From JBDWFY01 sp039976075 (GTDB lineage Bacteria; Pseudomonadota; Alphaproteobacteria; Rhizobiales; Stappiaceae), in contig JBDWFY010000016.1 in NCBI GenBank assembly GCA_039976075.1, forward strand, positions 1 to 64,000: a DNA stretch of 64,000 nt. The letters are read 5' to 3'. This document shows, one piece after another, positions 1 through 8,852 of this stretch. The translations under genes were made by a program, and so were the position numbers. How positions within the stretch are numbered: the first letter of the stretch is position 1; each line of letters starts with the position of its first letter. The notes beneath the pieces are model-generated. The model did no database searches. It saw only the letters and a list, made by a program, of their open reading frames with translations, and was not told the origin of the DNA.

Positions 1-138
1 GGCTTTCGCCTCAGCGCCGCCCGCCTCAGCAAGCGTCATCGTGATCGCTGCTGTCAACGTCGTCTTTCCATGATCAACGTGACCAATCGTTCCTATATTC
101 ACATGCGGCTTATTGCGCTCAAATTTTGCTTTAGCCAT
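1..138 (-). CDS. tuf: Elongation factor Tu, N-terminal fragment
   Basis: The first 46 codons of EF-Tu, the GTPase that carries aminoacyl-tRNA to the ribosome, are read on the minus strand from ATG at 138 and run off the window edge. The translation begins MAKAKFERNKPHVNIGTIGH and continues with the P-loop GHVDHGKT that binds the GTP phosphates. Upstream on the same strand lie tRNA-Gly and tRNA-Tyr, the usual order ahead of tuf in many alphaproteobacteria, so the three may be co-transcribed. Identification is close to certain. Only the truncation by the window edge limits the call. Confidence 0.97.
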   Translation of the reverse strand, partial: MAKAKFERNKPHVNIGTIGHVDHGKTTLTAAITMTLAEAGGAEAKA

Positions 139-297
139 CGGCGTCGCTCTCTATCCATTCCATGGTATGCATCATTGGAAATGCATTGTTAGGGCCACCG
201 GCAAATTTAATCGGATCAAGCTGTTACCGACTGTTATTCACCGAACCAGGGATCCCGAAACGGCCCATTCTTATATCCTGCTGCTCGTGCTCCAAAC

Positions 298-371
298 TGG
301 AGCGGGTGAAGGGGATCGAACCCTCATCTTCAGCTTGGAAGGCTGTTGCTCTACCATTGAGCTACACCCGC
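298..371 (-). tRNA. tRNA-Gly (anticodon TCC)
   Basis: On the minus strand a complete cloverleaf begins GCGGGTG and ends CACCCGC, with U as discriminator. The D arm reads AGCTCAATGGTAGAGC, the anticodon loop CTTCCAA (TCC), and the T loop GGTTCGATCC. The 3' CCA is encoded at 298-300. The length is 74 nt including CCA. It lies 26 bp downstream of tRNA-Tyr and about 160 bp upstream of tuf. Confidence 0.97.
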
Positions 372-397
372 AGAAATGCTTTCGGCACAACGGAAAA

Positions 398-482
398 TGG
401 TGGAGGAGGTTGGATTCGAACCAACGTAGGCATAGCCAGCGGATTTACAGTCCGCCCCCTTTAGCCACTCGGGCACTCCTCC
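398..482 (-). tRNA. tRNA-Tyr (anticodon GTA)
   Basis: A class II tRNA on the minus strand. The acceptor strand GGAGGAG pairs with CTCCTCC before ACCA. The anticodon loop contains GTA within GGACTGTAAATCC, followed by a long variable arm and the T loop GGTTCGAATCC. The 3' CCA is encoded at 398-400. The length of 85 nt with the extended variable arm fits tRNA-Tyr. It is first in the tRNA-Tyr, tRNA-Gly, tuf series. Confidence 0.97.
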
Positions 483-683
483 GCCCGCCGTCCCGAAACC
501 GAAGCAGTCAGGATAGAAAGAACGGAACCGCCGCCGCTAACCGACGGGCGATCCGTGGCGCGTGTTATGGCGATAGGAAACGGCCCTGTCAACACGTTGT
601 TTGCAGAGATATTGCGATTGTTTTTGATAATAACGGTTTTGCTGTCGATTGCAGCCCCTGCTCGACCTGTATATACACGCAAA

Positions 684-1463
684 ATGAGCCAGAATCATCG
701 AAAATCAAAGCCCGGTCAGAAACATAGCCGCGGCCGTCCGAATAAATCCGAAGGTCCGTTATTTCTGTTCGGTCTCCACACAATTGAAGCTGCCCTTAGA
801 AATCCCGACAGGCACAAGCACAAACTCTTCGCGACACCCAACGCCATCCGGCGCCTGAGCGAAAGAGATATCGCCATTGCAGTGCCGATTGAAGAATGTC
901 AGCCACGAACGATCGCTCAAATGGTCCCGCGAGATTCAGTTCATCAAGGAGCGGTGCTAAAGGTCGACCCCCTCCCCCCTTATGGCAGCAAGGAGCTTGA
1001 GGGTGCACACCTCATTCTGGCGCTTGACCAGGTAACGGACCCTCACAATGTAGGTGCCATCATGCGCTCGGCGGTTGCCATGGATGCCGATGCCATCGTC
1101 ACCACAAGTCGACACAGTCCTGAAGAAACCGGTGTGCTCGCCAAATCTGCATCGGGCGCGCTGGATATGCTGAAACATGTCCAGGTGCCAAACATGGCAC
1201 GTTTTGTCGCCGAGATGGGAGACCAGGGGTTTCAGCGGATCGCCCTTGACAGTGAAGCGGACGATGCTTTGGAAGATATCTCTATTGGCGACCGCGTGGT
1301 TCTGGTTCTGGGGTCAGAAGGCAAGGGCGTGCGTCAAGGCGTGCGTGCTGCCTGCGATTCTCTTGCCAGACTGGACATGCCTGGCAAGATCAAATCACTG
1401 AATGTATCCAACGCCGCAATCGTTTGTCTTTATGCGATACGCCAGCGGATGAAGCCGCTATAA
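684..1463 (+). CDS. rlmB: 23S rRNA (guanosine-2'-O-)-methyltransferase-like, TrmH/SpoU family
   Basis: This is a 259-residue SpoU/TrmH-family SAM-dependent RNA 2'-O-methyltransferase, most like RlmB, which modifies a guanosine in 23S rRNA. The chosen start, ATG at 684, gives the usual short basic leader (MSQNHRKSKPGQKHSRGRP) before the substrate-binding domain beginning LFLFGLHTIEAAL. An in-frame upstream ATG at 555 would add 43 unrelated hydrophobic residues. Knotted SPOUT motifs are visible: ALDQVTDPHNVGAIMRSA (motif 1), VLVLGSEGKGVR (motif 2) and LNVSNAAIVCLYAI (motif 3). It is divergent from the tRNA/tuf unit. Family assignment is secure. Whether the target is the RlmB guanosine is inferred. 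Confidence 0.9.
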   Translation: MSQNHRKSKPGQKHSRGRPNKSEGPLFLFGLHTIEAALRNPDRHKHKLFATPNAIRRLSERDIAIAVPIEECQPRTIAQMVPRDSVHQGAVLKVDPLPPYGSKELEGAHLILALDQVTDPHNVGAIMRSAVAMDADAIVTTSRHSPEETGVLAKSASGALDMLKHVQVPNMARFVAEMGDQGFQRIALDSEADDALEDISIGDRVVLVLGSEGKGVRQGVRAACDSLARLDMPGKIKSLNVSNAAIVCLYAIRQRMKPL

Positions 1464-1541
1464 TTGACGCCACGGCGCTATTCCGCACTCACCAAGAATG
1501 CGGTCAAGTCTCGAATTCAATCTACCTCTGCAACAGTCGCA

Positions 1542-1967
1542 TCAGCGACACATCCGGTAACGGCCGGAGTAAGCCAGATAATGCCCGGTTCTGGGATTGA
1601 AACTTCTGTATTTGGCACTGCAATAACGGTACCAAGCCGGGGACCAGGCTGCAGGACGGCTGTAGGTGCGCCTTGTATAGCCGCGACGGTAACCGCGCCG
1701 GTTGTAGTAGGCCCGGGAACGTGGCGGAGCATAATAGCGCCGGCCGTATCTGTAATTGGGATAGCCCACATAAGGCCTTCCGTAGTATGCGCCGCGTCTG
1801 GGTCCTGCCCAGCCACCGTAACGCCACCCCCTGCTGCGATAGGCTGGATATCCGTATGTTGAATATCCAAACCCCCAATAAAAGCCTCCTCCCCCGCCCG
1901 CGTTGGCGGTTTGAGGCGATACTAAAAATGCAATAACGAGAATGCCGGCAATCAACAAATTTCTCAT
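1542..1967 (-). CDS. BA14K-like small secreted protein
   Basis: A 141-residue exported protein starting at ATG 1967. An upstream in-frame ATG at 1991 would add eight residues. The N-terminus MRNLLIAGILVIAFLVSPQT ending ANA is a typical signal peptide. The mature part is rich in Gly, Tyr and Arg with repeated YGY/YRSR-like segments. The C-terminus WSPAWYRYCSAKYRSFNP, then TGHYLAYSGRYRMC, matches the BA14K module (a W-C-x-x-x-Y-R-S-F-D/N-P pattern with two cysteines) known from the Brucella immunoreactive protein and many rhizobial homologues. The role in this organism is unknown; an envelope or adhesive function is plausible. Classification rests on the C-terminal pattern only. Confidence 0.75.
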   Translation of the reverse strand: MRNLLIAGILVIAFLVSPQTANAGGGGGFYWGFGYSTYGYPAYRSRGWRYGGWAGPRRGAYYGRPYVGYPNYRYGRRYYAPPRSRAYYNRRGYRRGYTRRTYSRPAAWSPAWYRYCSAKYRSFNPRTGHYLAYSGRYRMCR

Positions 1968-2280
1968 GGCCAACCTCAATACTGTGGTCACACGTGTCGG
2001 CCAGCTTTTGAAAATGTCCTCAAAGACAATCAGTTAAGCCGTACGACAAACTTTCGGCTGCTTGAAGCCGGCAGTGTACTACAAATGGCAGGTTCGGACC
2101 AACTCAACACAAGAGAAGTGACTAAAATAATTACCCTCGAATAGCAGTTCGGCTTGAATTATGTGCAGAATTTCGACTCATGGCATGTGTGTTGATTTTA
2201 ATCAACAACGGCGAAGGATTCGAAACCAGGACAGCGGTCCGCAATGGTAACAATCTTGAAGCGAAACAATCAGATGAACG

Positions 2281-2308
2281 AAAAAACCCGCTGGCCGAGA
2301 CCAGCAGG
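2281..2308 (-). terminator. Intrinsic terminator downstream of the porin
   Basis: On the minus strand an 8-bp stem CCTGCTGG/CCAGCGGG (one G-U pair) encloses a 6-nt loop and is followed directly by six T residues. This is a textbook rho-independent terminator in the minus direction only. It lies 200 bp past the porin stop codon, so it ends either a long porin 3' UTR or a separate small RNA made from the interval. Confidence 0.75.
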
Positions 2309-2351
2309 TAAAATTGAGGCATAGGGGAAATTATATCTCAATTTTTTGAGC

Positions 2352-2428
2352 ATTGTCCCGCTGACGGATCTGATGGAGGTCAGAGCCTTCTACCTGAAGA
2401 ATAAAAGGATTTCAGTCAGCGGGACAAT
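2352..2428. repeat. 14-bp perfect inverted repeat between porin and its terminator
   Basis: ATTGTCCCGCTGAC at 2352-2365 is perfectly complementary to GTCAGCGGGACAAT at 2415-2428, with a 49-nt interval. The interval itself holds a short CTTC/GAAG hairpin. The element sits on the porin-distal side of the intergenic region, just upstream (minus strand) of the strong terminator at 2281-2308. It could be a structured part of the porin mRNA 3' UTR or the body of a small RNA. No coding potential is apparent. Confidence 0.7.
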
Positions 2429-2508
2429 TCCGATAATGCCATCCACACTATCAAGTTGCAAACGTAAAAAAACAACTTATAATTGTATTTTCAACGCTTT
2501 ATTCGCGC

Positions 2509-3699
2509 TTAGAAAGAGCGAACAACCTGAAGCGTGATCGCGTAGGCATCCTCATCACCAGATATCGAAGCCCCGCCGGCAGTCGCCTCTACATCAGCGT
2601 CGATATATTCAACGCCTGCACCAAAAGTCAGGCCCGAAAGCGGAGTATATTCAACGGAAGCTCCAACCATCCACGCATTTGCTTCTAGGTCGATACCGCC
2701 GAAATCATTCTCGGCAGAGAAGTATCCACCATTCAAGCTGAATGCTATTTCTGACGTAAGGTCATGGGAGATACCGAGGTTTGCAGACCACGCCGTCGTT
2801 GTGCTGATCCCTGTACCAGAACTATTAATAATTGCATCCGGGACATCAGTTCCCAAGCGCGCCATTGCACCATCACTATAAAATGCTGTACCGCCGATTT
2901 TTGTCGTACTGAGAACGTTGAATTCCGCACCAGCGCCGACAAACCAACCAATTTCACTGTCGAGTCCGACGCCAGTCGAATCAGCAGGACGAACCTGATG
3001 AATACCGGCAACAATGCCGGCAGAACCCCACCCTTGGTCGATACCCAGATTGAAGCCAGCATCAGGCCAAGTAACGCCGCCATATCCGCCGGGAGCAACA
3101 ATACCAATTGTATCGTCATCGAACTCAAAGCCGCTACGTTCCGGGGCTTCAATGGAAGCTGCAAAATAGGCACCGTTGCCTAGGTCGAACGTATAGCCAG
3201 CCAACCAAGTGGTATTGTCTGAGTCAAACGTTCCATATACGTTGTTGATAGCATATGCACCATAAGTCAGGTTCATGAATGAGGATGCATAACCCGTTAC
3301 GAAATTGCCTACCTGGACAAATGCTCGGTCGAGCTCGGCGGCTCCGCCACCAGCACCGTTGGTATCCGTAGATGCCGTATAACGAATGTAAGTACGGATC
3401 GAACCCCACTCACTTTCGTTACGAGCGTCCAACCAAATGCGGCCACGAGCACTAAACTCGCTTGGGCTACCAGCACGAGAGCCAGCATTTATGTCGTTGT
3501 AGGTGTACCGAGAACGGACATCACCACCGACCTGCAAGCAAGTTTCTGTTCCAGGAATGTAGAAAAAACCCGTACCATGCACATCGCAAACGCGAACATA
3601 GTCAACAGGTTCCGGAGCAACAGGCAGATCAGCCGCAACCGCACCTGTTACAAACAGGGCGCTGGCTGACGTGCCAAGGAGAATATTCTTCAGGTTCAT
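2509..3699 (-). CDS. Rhizobiales-type outer-membrane porin
   Basis: A 396-residue porin of the alphaproteobacterial porin-2 type, forming general diffusion channels in the outer membrane. The start at ATG 3699 gives a clean signal peptide (MNLKNILLGTSASALFVTG, cleavage after AVA). A ten-residue longer reading from 3729 lacks a ribosome site, whereas AGGAA precedes 3699. The mature N-terminus carries ADLPVAPEPVDYVRVCD and then FYIPGTETCLQVGGDVRSRY, the conserved two-cysteine opening of Rhizobiales porins. The rest alternates beta strands and ends in aromatic F (VVRSF) as outer-membrane barrels do. It is monocistronic, with an AT-rich upstream region and a strong terminator downstream. Confidence 0.93.
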   Translation of the reverse strand: MNLKNILLGTSASALFVTGAVAADLPVAPEPVDYVRVCDVHGTGFFYIPGTETCLQVGGDVRSRYTYNDINAGSRAGSPSEFSARGRIWLDARNESEWGSIRTYIRYTASTDTNGAGGGAAELDRAFVQVGNFVTGYASSFMNLTYGAYAINNVYGTFDSDNTTWLAGYTFDLGNGAYFAASIEAPERSGFEFDDDTIGIVAPGGYGGVTWPDAGFNLGIDQGWGSAGIVAGIHQVRPADSTGVGLDSEIGWFVGAGAEFNVLSTTKIGGTAFYSDGAMARLGTDVPDAIINSSGTGISTTTAWSANLGISHDLTSEIAFSLNGGYFSAENDFGGIDLEANAWMVGASVEYTPLSGLTFGAGVEYIDADVEATAGGASISGDEDAYAITLQVVRSF

Positions 3700-4312
3700 A
3701 TCTGAATTCCTACTGAGTTTTAAAAACAACCCATAGTTGTCATCACACTCTTAATGGAGCAACAACATTTCACTCATCTAAGAGAGATTGAGGCGTTGAT
3801 GTGGCAACAAAACAACAATTTATAGTAGTAATTTAGTATATTAGAGTTGTATTATACACTTAAAAATTACACATTTCTGTATTCGCAATTAAAATAAACT
3901 ACCTTAAATTTTATTTAGTCATCAAATAAAATCGCTCTATCGGTCCGAAATACATCCGCATAAATTGTATTATGCACCAATAAATAAGTAGTTCGTTGAA
4001 AAATCGGTCGAACTACAACTCACTGTTACGCGCTGAACAGCGTCGGAGTTGGCTTTCTCATCACAAATTACTTATTATTTTTCTACTCAACTTTGACGAG
4101 ATGTGCTAAAACTGGTGCTCAATTCAATACCTACTAACTCGGATCGAACGAGGATATGTGCAGCAAAATGGCGACCACATGGAAGTATCCTCACTCCCTT
4201 CAATTCGTTTGACCGCAGCAGAATTACGCCGACCGATTCTCTTGTCTGTTCCACAGACGCCAAAATAGCGCTTGCACCAGATGTCCGAAAAGATTATCAG
4301 AAATCCCGTAGT
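3700..4312. other. AT-rich gene-free interval upstream of the porin
   Basis: There is no convincing gene in these 613 bases. About 3780-4000 is markedly AT-rich with many T-A steps and presumably holds the porin promoter. Such tracts upstream of surface-protein genes are typical sites for AT-recognising silencers (for example MucR/Ros-type proteins), but no specific motif can be assigned here. Confidence 0.5.
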
Positions 4313-4388
4313 GCCGGCATAGCTCAGTTGGTAGAGCATCTGATTTGTAATCAGGGGGTCGCGGGTTCGAATCCTGCTGCCGGCACCA
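4313..4388 (+). tRNA. tRNA-Thr (anticodon TGT)
   Basis: A complete 76-nt cloverleaf with encoded CCA at 4386-4388. The acceptor is GCCGGCA/TGCCGGC, the D arm GCTCAGTTGGTAGAGC, the anticodon loop TTTGTAA (TGT), and the T arm CGGGTTCGAATCCTG. It stands alone and faces the 3' end of the sugar-acid operon, 27 bp away. Confidence 0.97.
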
Positions 4389-4415
4389 CGCATTCCAATA
4401 GACAGCCACAGACAA

Positions 4416-5279
4416 TCAGATAATCACGCGATGTTCCTGCTGGCCCGATATTGTAGACTTGGCAATGTAGGTTTTGCCAGCCGACGCATTTTCGCTGTCT
4501 TGTGGCAAACCCACTTTGGCGCTGGTTATTAGAAGATCTTGCTTACTTTCGCCACCAAATGCCGGACAGGTAGTCTGAGACGCTGAGACGTCTATTGACC
4601 GCTGAAATTGCCCTTCCGGTGAATAACATGCCACGCGTGCAGCGCCCCACTGAGCATTCCAAAAATTACCCTGCGAATCGATCACTGCCCCGTCCGGTGC
4701 CAAGCCCTCTTCGGATAAGTTCAACCAATCCACGGCATCCCCCTGAGGCCATCCTGATTCTGCATTCAGTTGCTGACGTCGGACTATTTTCGTCCGCGTA
4801 TCGGTGAAGTAGGCAAACTGTCTGTCCGGTGAAAAACAGATGGCATTTGAAATGCTGATGCCTTGGAACAACGTCCGCAATTCACTCTGGTAGAGCCGAT
4901 AGATTGCGCCCGCGCCCTCTTCCGCATTGATGCCCATCGTACCAATCCAGAAACCTCCATAAGGGTCGGCCCGACCATCGTTGGACCTGGTGATCGGATT
5001 ACTTTCCTCCAGCGCCACAACTTTTTCCTGCGCGCCTGACTCCAAATCAAACAGAAACAAGCGGGATTGGGACGCGATCAGCAATCGGTTTTCATCCACC
5101 CAGCCTGCAGCCGATACATATTCGTCAAATTGCCATTCGAGCGGTTTTCCATCTCGTATACTAAGCAGTCTGCGCTCAAGAATATCGAACCAGAAAAACT
5201 GTTTGCGCAGAGGATGCCACATGGGTCCTTCACCGAGCGTGCATTGCCTGTCATCGAAAATAACTGCGGGTTCAGTCAT
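4416..5279 (-). CDS. SMP-30/gluconolactonase-family sugar lactonase
   Basis: A 287-residue six-bladed beta-propeller of the SMP-30/LRE family, which hydrolyses aldonolactones to free sugar acids using one divalent metal ion. Visible family signatures are LGEGPMWHP near residue 15 (metal-ligand Glu), SNDGRADPYGGFWIGTMG around 102-120 (conserved Asn/Asp and Gly-rich strand), ISNAICFSPD, and APDGAVIDSQGNFWNAQWG. Length and motif order match the family. It is the last gene of a ten-gene minus-strand operon, 45 bp after the D-2-hydroxyacid dehydrogenase, and would act between the SDR sugar dehydrogenase (16607-17362) and the dehydratases. The exact lactone is not determinable; galactono-, arabino- or xylonolactone are candidates. 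Confidence 0.88.
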   Translation of the reverse strand: MTEPAVIFDDRQCTLGEGPMWHPLRKQFFWFDILERRLLSIRDGKPLEWQFDEYVSAAGWVDENRLLIASQSRLFLFDLESGAQEKVVALEESNPITRSNDGRADPYGGFWIGTMGINAEEGAGAIYRLYQSELRTLFQGISISNAICFSPDRQFAYFTDTRTKIVRRQQLNAESGWPQGDAVDWLNLSEEGLAPDGAVIDSQGNFWNAQWGAARVACYSPEGQFQRSIDVSASQTTCPAFGGESKQDLLITSAKVGLPQDSENASAGKTYIAKSTISGQQEHRVII

Positions 5280-5324
5280 AGGATCCTCATGTTGATAGAC
5301 AGAACGAAAGGTTGAAAAAGTGCC

Positions 5325-6320
5325 TCAGACAGGCATACCGGTAAACACATCAGAAGGCGACAATCGATTTAGCAGCGGCTGGCCATTTCTGAACCGGCTA
5401 ATATTTTCAAGAATTATTTTAACTGATCGACCGAGCCTGTCCGGCATTTGTGGCGTCACGTGCGGCGTGATCAAGACACCTGGAATTGACCACAAATCAC
5501 TGTCTTTGTTCAATGGCTCGGTCTCGAAAACATCAAGGCCCGCTCCGGGAATTGATCCTGAGTGCAGTGCTTCGATCAGCGCGTCTTCATCCACAGTTTC
5601 ACCGCGTGAGATATTGATCAGACAAGCTGTAGTTTTCATCAGCGATAGCTCCGAATGTCCAATCATCCGATAAGTTTGATTGGTGAGCGGAACACAAAGC
5701 ACGATGAAATCTGACTGTTGCAGGAGTGGAGCCAGACCGTCTCCTTTTTCAATGCTGTACAATTTATCGACATGCTGAAATTCAACGTGAGATCTGTTAA
5801 ATCCAATCACACGCATTTCCAGTGCCTTACATCGGGCTGCCAATGCGGCTCCTGTGTTCCCGACGCCTATAATTCCCACAGTCTTGCTGAAAAGTCCCTG
5901 TAATCCCCCCTGATCGGCGATACCCCAGCGCTTTTTACGTTGAGCGTCGAGAAATTCAGGCGTTTTAAAAGCCAAAGACAACATGAACATCAAGGCATGT
6001 TCGGCTAGCACCGGCGCCGACCGGCCGGATGAGCCGGTCAGCGCAAGGCCACCAGCCACCAAAGCCGGAGATGCAAATCTGTTCAAACCGGCAATATCGA
6101 GATGCACCCATTTCAGATTTGACCGCAGCAGGTCCTCGCTTGAAACATCGGGCTTCAAAAAGGCTGTATCTGCCTGTCTAAGTCCGACCTCCAACGCCTC
6201 CCGGTCCGCAGTATCGATCGTTTCAAATGTTACAGCACCGGTTGCCTCATGTAATTGCGCCAAGTGGTCGTCCCGAAAGTCCATTGTCGATATGACGTGG
6301 CGGATCTGTCTTCTGGGCAT
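5325..6320 (-). CDS. D-2-hydroxyacid dehydrogenase (phosphoglycerate-dehydrogenase family)
   Basis: A 331-residue NAD(P)-dependent D-isomer 2-hydroxyacid dehydrogenase. The Rossmann motif GIIGVGNTGAALAARC is followed by NISRGETVDEDAL (catalytic Arg), GLDVFETEPL (catalytic Glu) and ITPHVTPQ (catalytic His). The length is typical of the glyoxylate/hydroxypyruvate reductase branch. In this operon it would interconvert a 2-keto acid and hydroxyacid formed after aldol cleavage, for example glyoxylate/glycolate or pyruvate/lactate. This is inferred from neighbours. Substrate choice cannot be read from sequence. Confidence 0.88.
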   Translation of the reverse strand: MPRRQIRHVISTMDFRDDHLAQLHEATGAVTFETIDTADREALEVGLRQADTAFLKPDVSSEDLLRSNLKWVHLDIAGLNRFASPALVAGGLALTGSSGRSAPVLAEHALMFMLSLAFKTPEFLDAQRKKRWGIADQGGLQGLFSKTVGIIGVGNTGAALAARCKALEMRVIGFNRSHVEFQHVDKLYSIEKGDGLAPLLQQSDFIVLCVPLTNQTYRMIGHSELSLMKTTACLINISRGETVDEDALIEALHSGSIPGAGLDVFETEPLNKDSDLWSIPGVLITPHVTPQMPDRLGRSVKIILENISRFRNGQPLLNRLSPSDVFTGMPV

Positions 6321-6379
6321 CTTACGTGAACCACCTTGAATTTCGCTCTGCCATTCAGGATCAGATCAGGCGCGGCCGG

Positions 6380-7120
6380 TTACTCTGGCGACTTCAGATT
6401 CTGCAGAAACTGACGCTGTGCCGCTATGTCACTGCCGATGACCAAAAGCGAAATCCCCCGATCAAGAAGCGCTTGTCTTCCGACGCCAAAATAAGGAATC
6501 GTGCCCAATAACTTTGACGAACTCTTCAGTTGATCGACCAAAGCATCAATTTCAGCGGTACTTTGTTGACATTGGGCCTCGTAGCCCAGCTCCGCGGTCA
6601 AGTCGTTGGGACCAATGAAGATCATATCCACTTCACTTACCTGCTGAATGGACTTGCTGTTTTCAAGCCCGGCACGGGTCTCAATTTGAACCGCGACCAT
6701 CATTTGATCATCGGCAGTTGCCCGATACCCGGCCTCTGTGCCGTATCCTGACGCTCTGATTGAGCCGATGGCCATGCCGCGCGTGCCGCGCGGCGGATAG
6801 CGGCATGCCGATGCTATGTCCCGTGCTTCTTCTGCCGTATCAACTTTGGGAACCACAACACCGTCCACACCAAAATCAGCCAACTTGGATAATGTTTTGA
6901 GGTCATGGGATGGTGGACGCACGAGCACTGCCATAGTGCTGCCGCGGGCGGCGCGAAGCAGCATTGGGATGTCTTGCAGGCTCGCTTCTCCGTGCTCAAG
7001 ATCGATCAGAACGAAATCTATCCCGACCTGGGCCGCCAGTTCCATAAAGATGGTGTTGGGTGCGAACAGCCAGGTCCCCACGACCTGACGCCCTTCCATG
7101 AGGGAATTTCTGAAACTCAT
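6380..7120 (-). CDS. HpcH/HpaI-family class II aldolase
   Basis: A 246-residue metal-dependent aldolase of the HpcH/HpaI family, which cleaves 2-keto-3-deoxy (often 4-hydroxy) sugar acids to pyruvate and an aldehyde. Seen are WLFAPNTIFMELAA near the start, DLEHGEAS with the catalytic His, the glycine/arginine segment PPRGTRGMAIGSIRASGYG, and the metal ligands in VQIETRAG (Glu) and IGPNDLTAELG (Asp). It lies 10 bp downstream of the IlvD/Edd dehydratase, whose product it would consume. Close family members include 2-keto-3-deoxy-L-rhamnonate and 2-keto-3-deoxyglucarate aldolases. The stereochemistry here is open. Confidence 0.88.
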   Translation of the reverse strand: MSFRNSLMEGRQVVGTWLFAPNTIFMELAAQVGIDFVLIDLEHGEASLQDIPMLLRAARGSTMAVLVRPPSHDLKTLSKLADFGVDGVVVPKVDTAEEARDIASACRYPPRGTRGMAIGSIRASGYGTEAGYRATADDQMMVAVQIETRAGLENSKSIQQVSEVDMIFIGPNDLTAELGYEAQCQQSTAEIDALVDQLKSSSKLLGTIPYFGVGRQALLDRGISLLVIGSDIAAQRQFLQNLKSPE

Positions 7121-7130
7121 TGGATTGTTT

Positions 7131-8849
7131 CTACCTGTATCGAGGGTCCGATCCGCGGCACCCTTTTAGAAAATCAAGATCAGCACCGGCATCGGCCTGC
7201 TCAACAGTGTCTACATAGAGCTTTTCCCATCCCGACTGAAAAGGATTTTCCGGCAAGCGCCACTTTTCCCGCCGTCGATCAAGTTCCTCCTCTGGAACAT
7301 CCAGATGCAAACGCCGTTCTTCAACATTCAGCTCGATCATGTCCCCCTCTTCAACCAATGCCAGCGTCCCACCGGCTGAGGCCTCAGGTGCAACATGCAA
7401 GACGACCGTCCCGAACGCCGTTCCACTCATCCTTGCATCGGAGATCCGCACCATGTCGCGAACACCGGTTTTCAAAATCTTTTGAGGCAGCTCCATATTG
7501 CCGACTTCCGGCATGCCCGGGTTCCCCTTTGGGCCACAATTCTGCAAAACCATTACACAGTCAGCATCTATATCCAGCGCTGGGTCATTAACGCGTTCTC
7601 TGAAATCGATCAGACTCTTGAAGACCACTGCCCTGCCCCGATGGCTGAGCAAATCGGGCGATGCTGCCGAGGGTTTGATGACCGCGCCATTGGGAGCCAG
7701 ATTGCCCCGGAGCACGGCAATTCCCCCGTGCGGTTTGACGGGATTGGATATTGGACGAATGACTTCGGGAATCCGATTCCTGGCCTGATCGAGACGCTGT
7801 GACAGACGCCCGCCCTCAACGACTTGCAGATCGGCATTCAGTTTATCACGAATTTCCGCCATAACGGCGGGAAGACCTCCTGCGTTGAAGAAGTCCTCCA
7901 TCAGATATTCACCGGAGGGCATCAGATTGACAAGGCAGGGGATATCCCGACCAAGCGCATCCCAGTCCTCGAGGTCAAGCGGCACATCGAGCCGGCCGGC
8001 GATCGCATTCAAATGCACCACCGCATTTGTCGAGCCTCCGATTGCTCCATTGGTGACAATGGCGTTTTTGAATGCATCGCGATTCAGTAGTGCGGACAGT
8101 CGGATATCTTCATTGACGAGATCAACCGCTCTACGGCCCGAAAGCCGAGCTAATTCACGTCGACGGGAGTCGACAGCTGGTGTTGCGCCATTTTGCGGAA
8201 ACGCAACACCCAGGGCTTCGCACATTGATGCCATCGTCGATGCTGTTCCCATGGTGTTGCAGGATCCCGCAGATCGCGATGTCGCTGATTCAATTTCTGC
8301 GTATTCTTCATCACTTGCCTCTCCGGCGGCTGCGTTCGCGTGCAGTTTGAAGAAACTGGTGCCGTTCCCAAGCCGCGTCGTGCCACTCCAGCCATTGAGC
8401 ATTGGCCCCCCGGATACGACAATACTGGGTAAATCGACGGAAGCGGCACCCATAACCAGTCCTGGCGTGGTTTTGTCGCATCCGCAGAGGAGCACAACTC
8501 CGTCCAAAGGATTGGCGCGAATGGATTCTTCAACTTCCATGGCAAGCAGATTGCGGTACAGCATCGTTGTGGGCCGCATCAGCGTTTCGCCCAGGGACAT
8601 CACCGGAAACTCAAGCGGAAAACCGCCTGCTTCCAACACGCCTTCGCGTACATGCTGCGCCAATTCCCGCAAGTGAGCGTTGCAGGGAGTTAGTTGGGAC
8701 CACGTGTTGCAGATCCCGATCACGGGCTTGCCTTCGAACATATCGTGAGGCAGGCCCTGATTTTTCATGAAACTGCGAGCGCCAACTCCGCGCCCCCGCT
8801 TGATTCCAAACCAGGTTTGCGAGCGTAAGCGTTTGGAGTCAGATGCCAT
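7131..8849 (-). CDS. IlvD/Edd-family sugar-acid dehydratase (arabinonate/xylonate type)
   Basis: A 572-residue Fe-S dehydratase that converts an aldonate to its 2-keto-3-deoxy derivative. Cysteines at 56 (TPCN), 124 (CGCDKTTPG) and 197 (GSCNTMGTASTM) have the spacing of the [2Fe-2S] ligands of pentonate dehydratases such as Rhizobium arabinonate dehydratase. The opening RSQTWFGIKRGRGVGARSFM is also typical of that subgroup rather than of branched-chain IlvD. The C-terminal half has ISDARMSGTAFGTVVLHVAPEA in two adjoining segments, the usual substrate loop. It lies 3 bp from the aldehyde dehydrogenase upstream. It is not expected to be an amino-acid biosynthesis enzyme given the sugar operon. 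Confidence 0.9.
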   Translation of the reverse strand: MASDSKRLRSQTWFGIKRGRGVGARSFMKNQGLPHDMFEGKPVIGICNTWSQLTPCNAHLRELAQHVREGVLEAGGFPLEFPVMSLGETLMRPTTMLYRNLLAMEVEESIRANPLDGVVLLCGCDKTTPGLVMGAASVDLPSIVVSGGPMLNGWSGTTRLGNGTSFFKLHANAAAGEASDEEYAEIESATSRSAGSCNTMGTASTMASMCEALGVAFPQNGATPAVDSRRRELARLSGRRAVDLVNEDIRLSALLNRDAFKNAIVTNGAIGGSTNAVVHLNAIAGRLDVPLDLEDWDALGRDIPCLVNLMPSGEYLMEDFFNAGGLPAVMAEIRDKLNADLQVVEGGRLSQRLDQARNRIPEVIRPISNPVKPHGGIAVLRGNLAPNGAVIKPSAASPDLLSHRGRAVVFKSLIDFRERVNDPALDIDADCVMVLQNCGPKGNPGMPEVGNMELPQKILKTGVRDMVRISDARMSGTAFGTVVLHVAPEASAGGTLALVEEGDMIELNVEERRLHLDVPEEELDRRREKWRLPENPFQSGWEKLYVDTVEQADAGADLDFLKGCRGSDPRYR

Positions 8850-8852
8850 TAC

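Noticed and set aside
2509..3729. Longer porin start at 3729
   Set aside because: It would place ten non-signal residues before a perfect signal peptide and lacks a ribosome site.
7131..8849. Dihydroxy-acid dehydratase IlvD of branched-chain amino-acid synthesis
   Set aside because: The cysteine spacing and N-terminus match the pentonate-dehydratase subgroup, and the gene lies inside a sugar operon.
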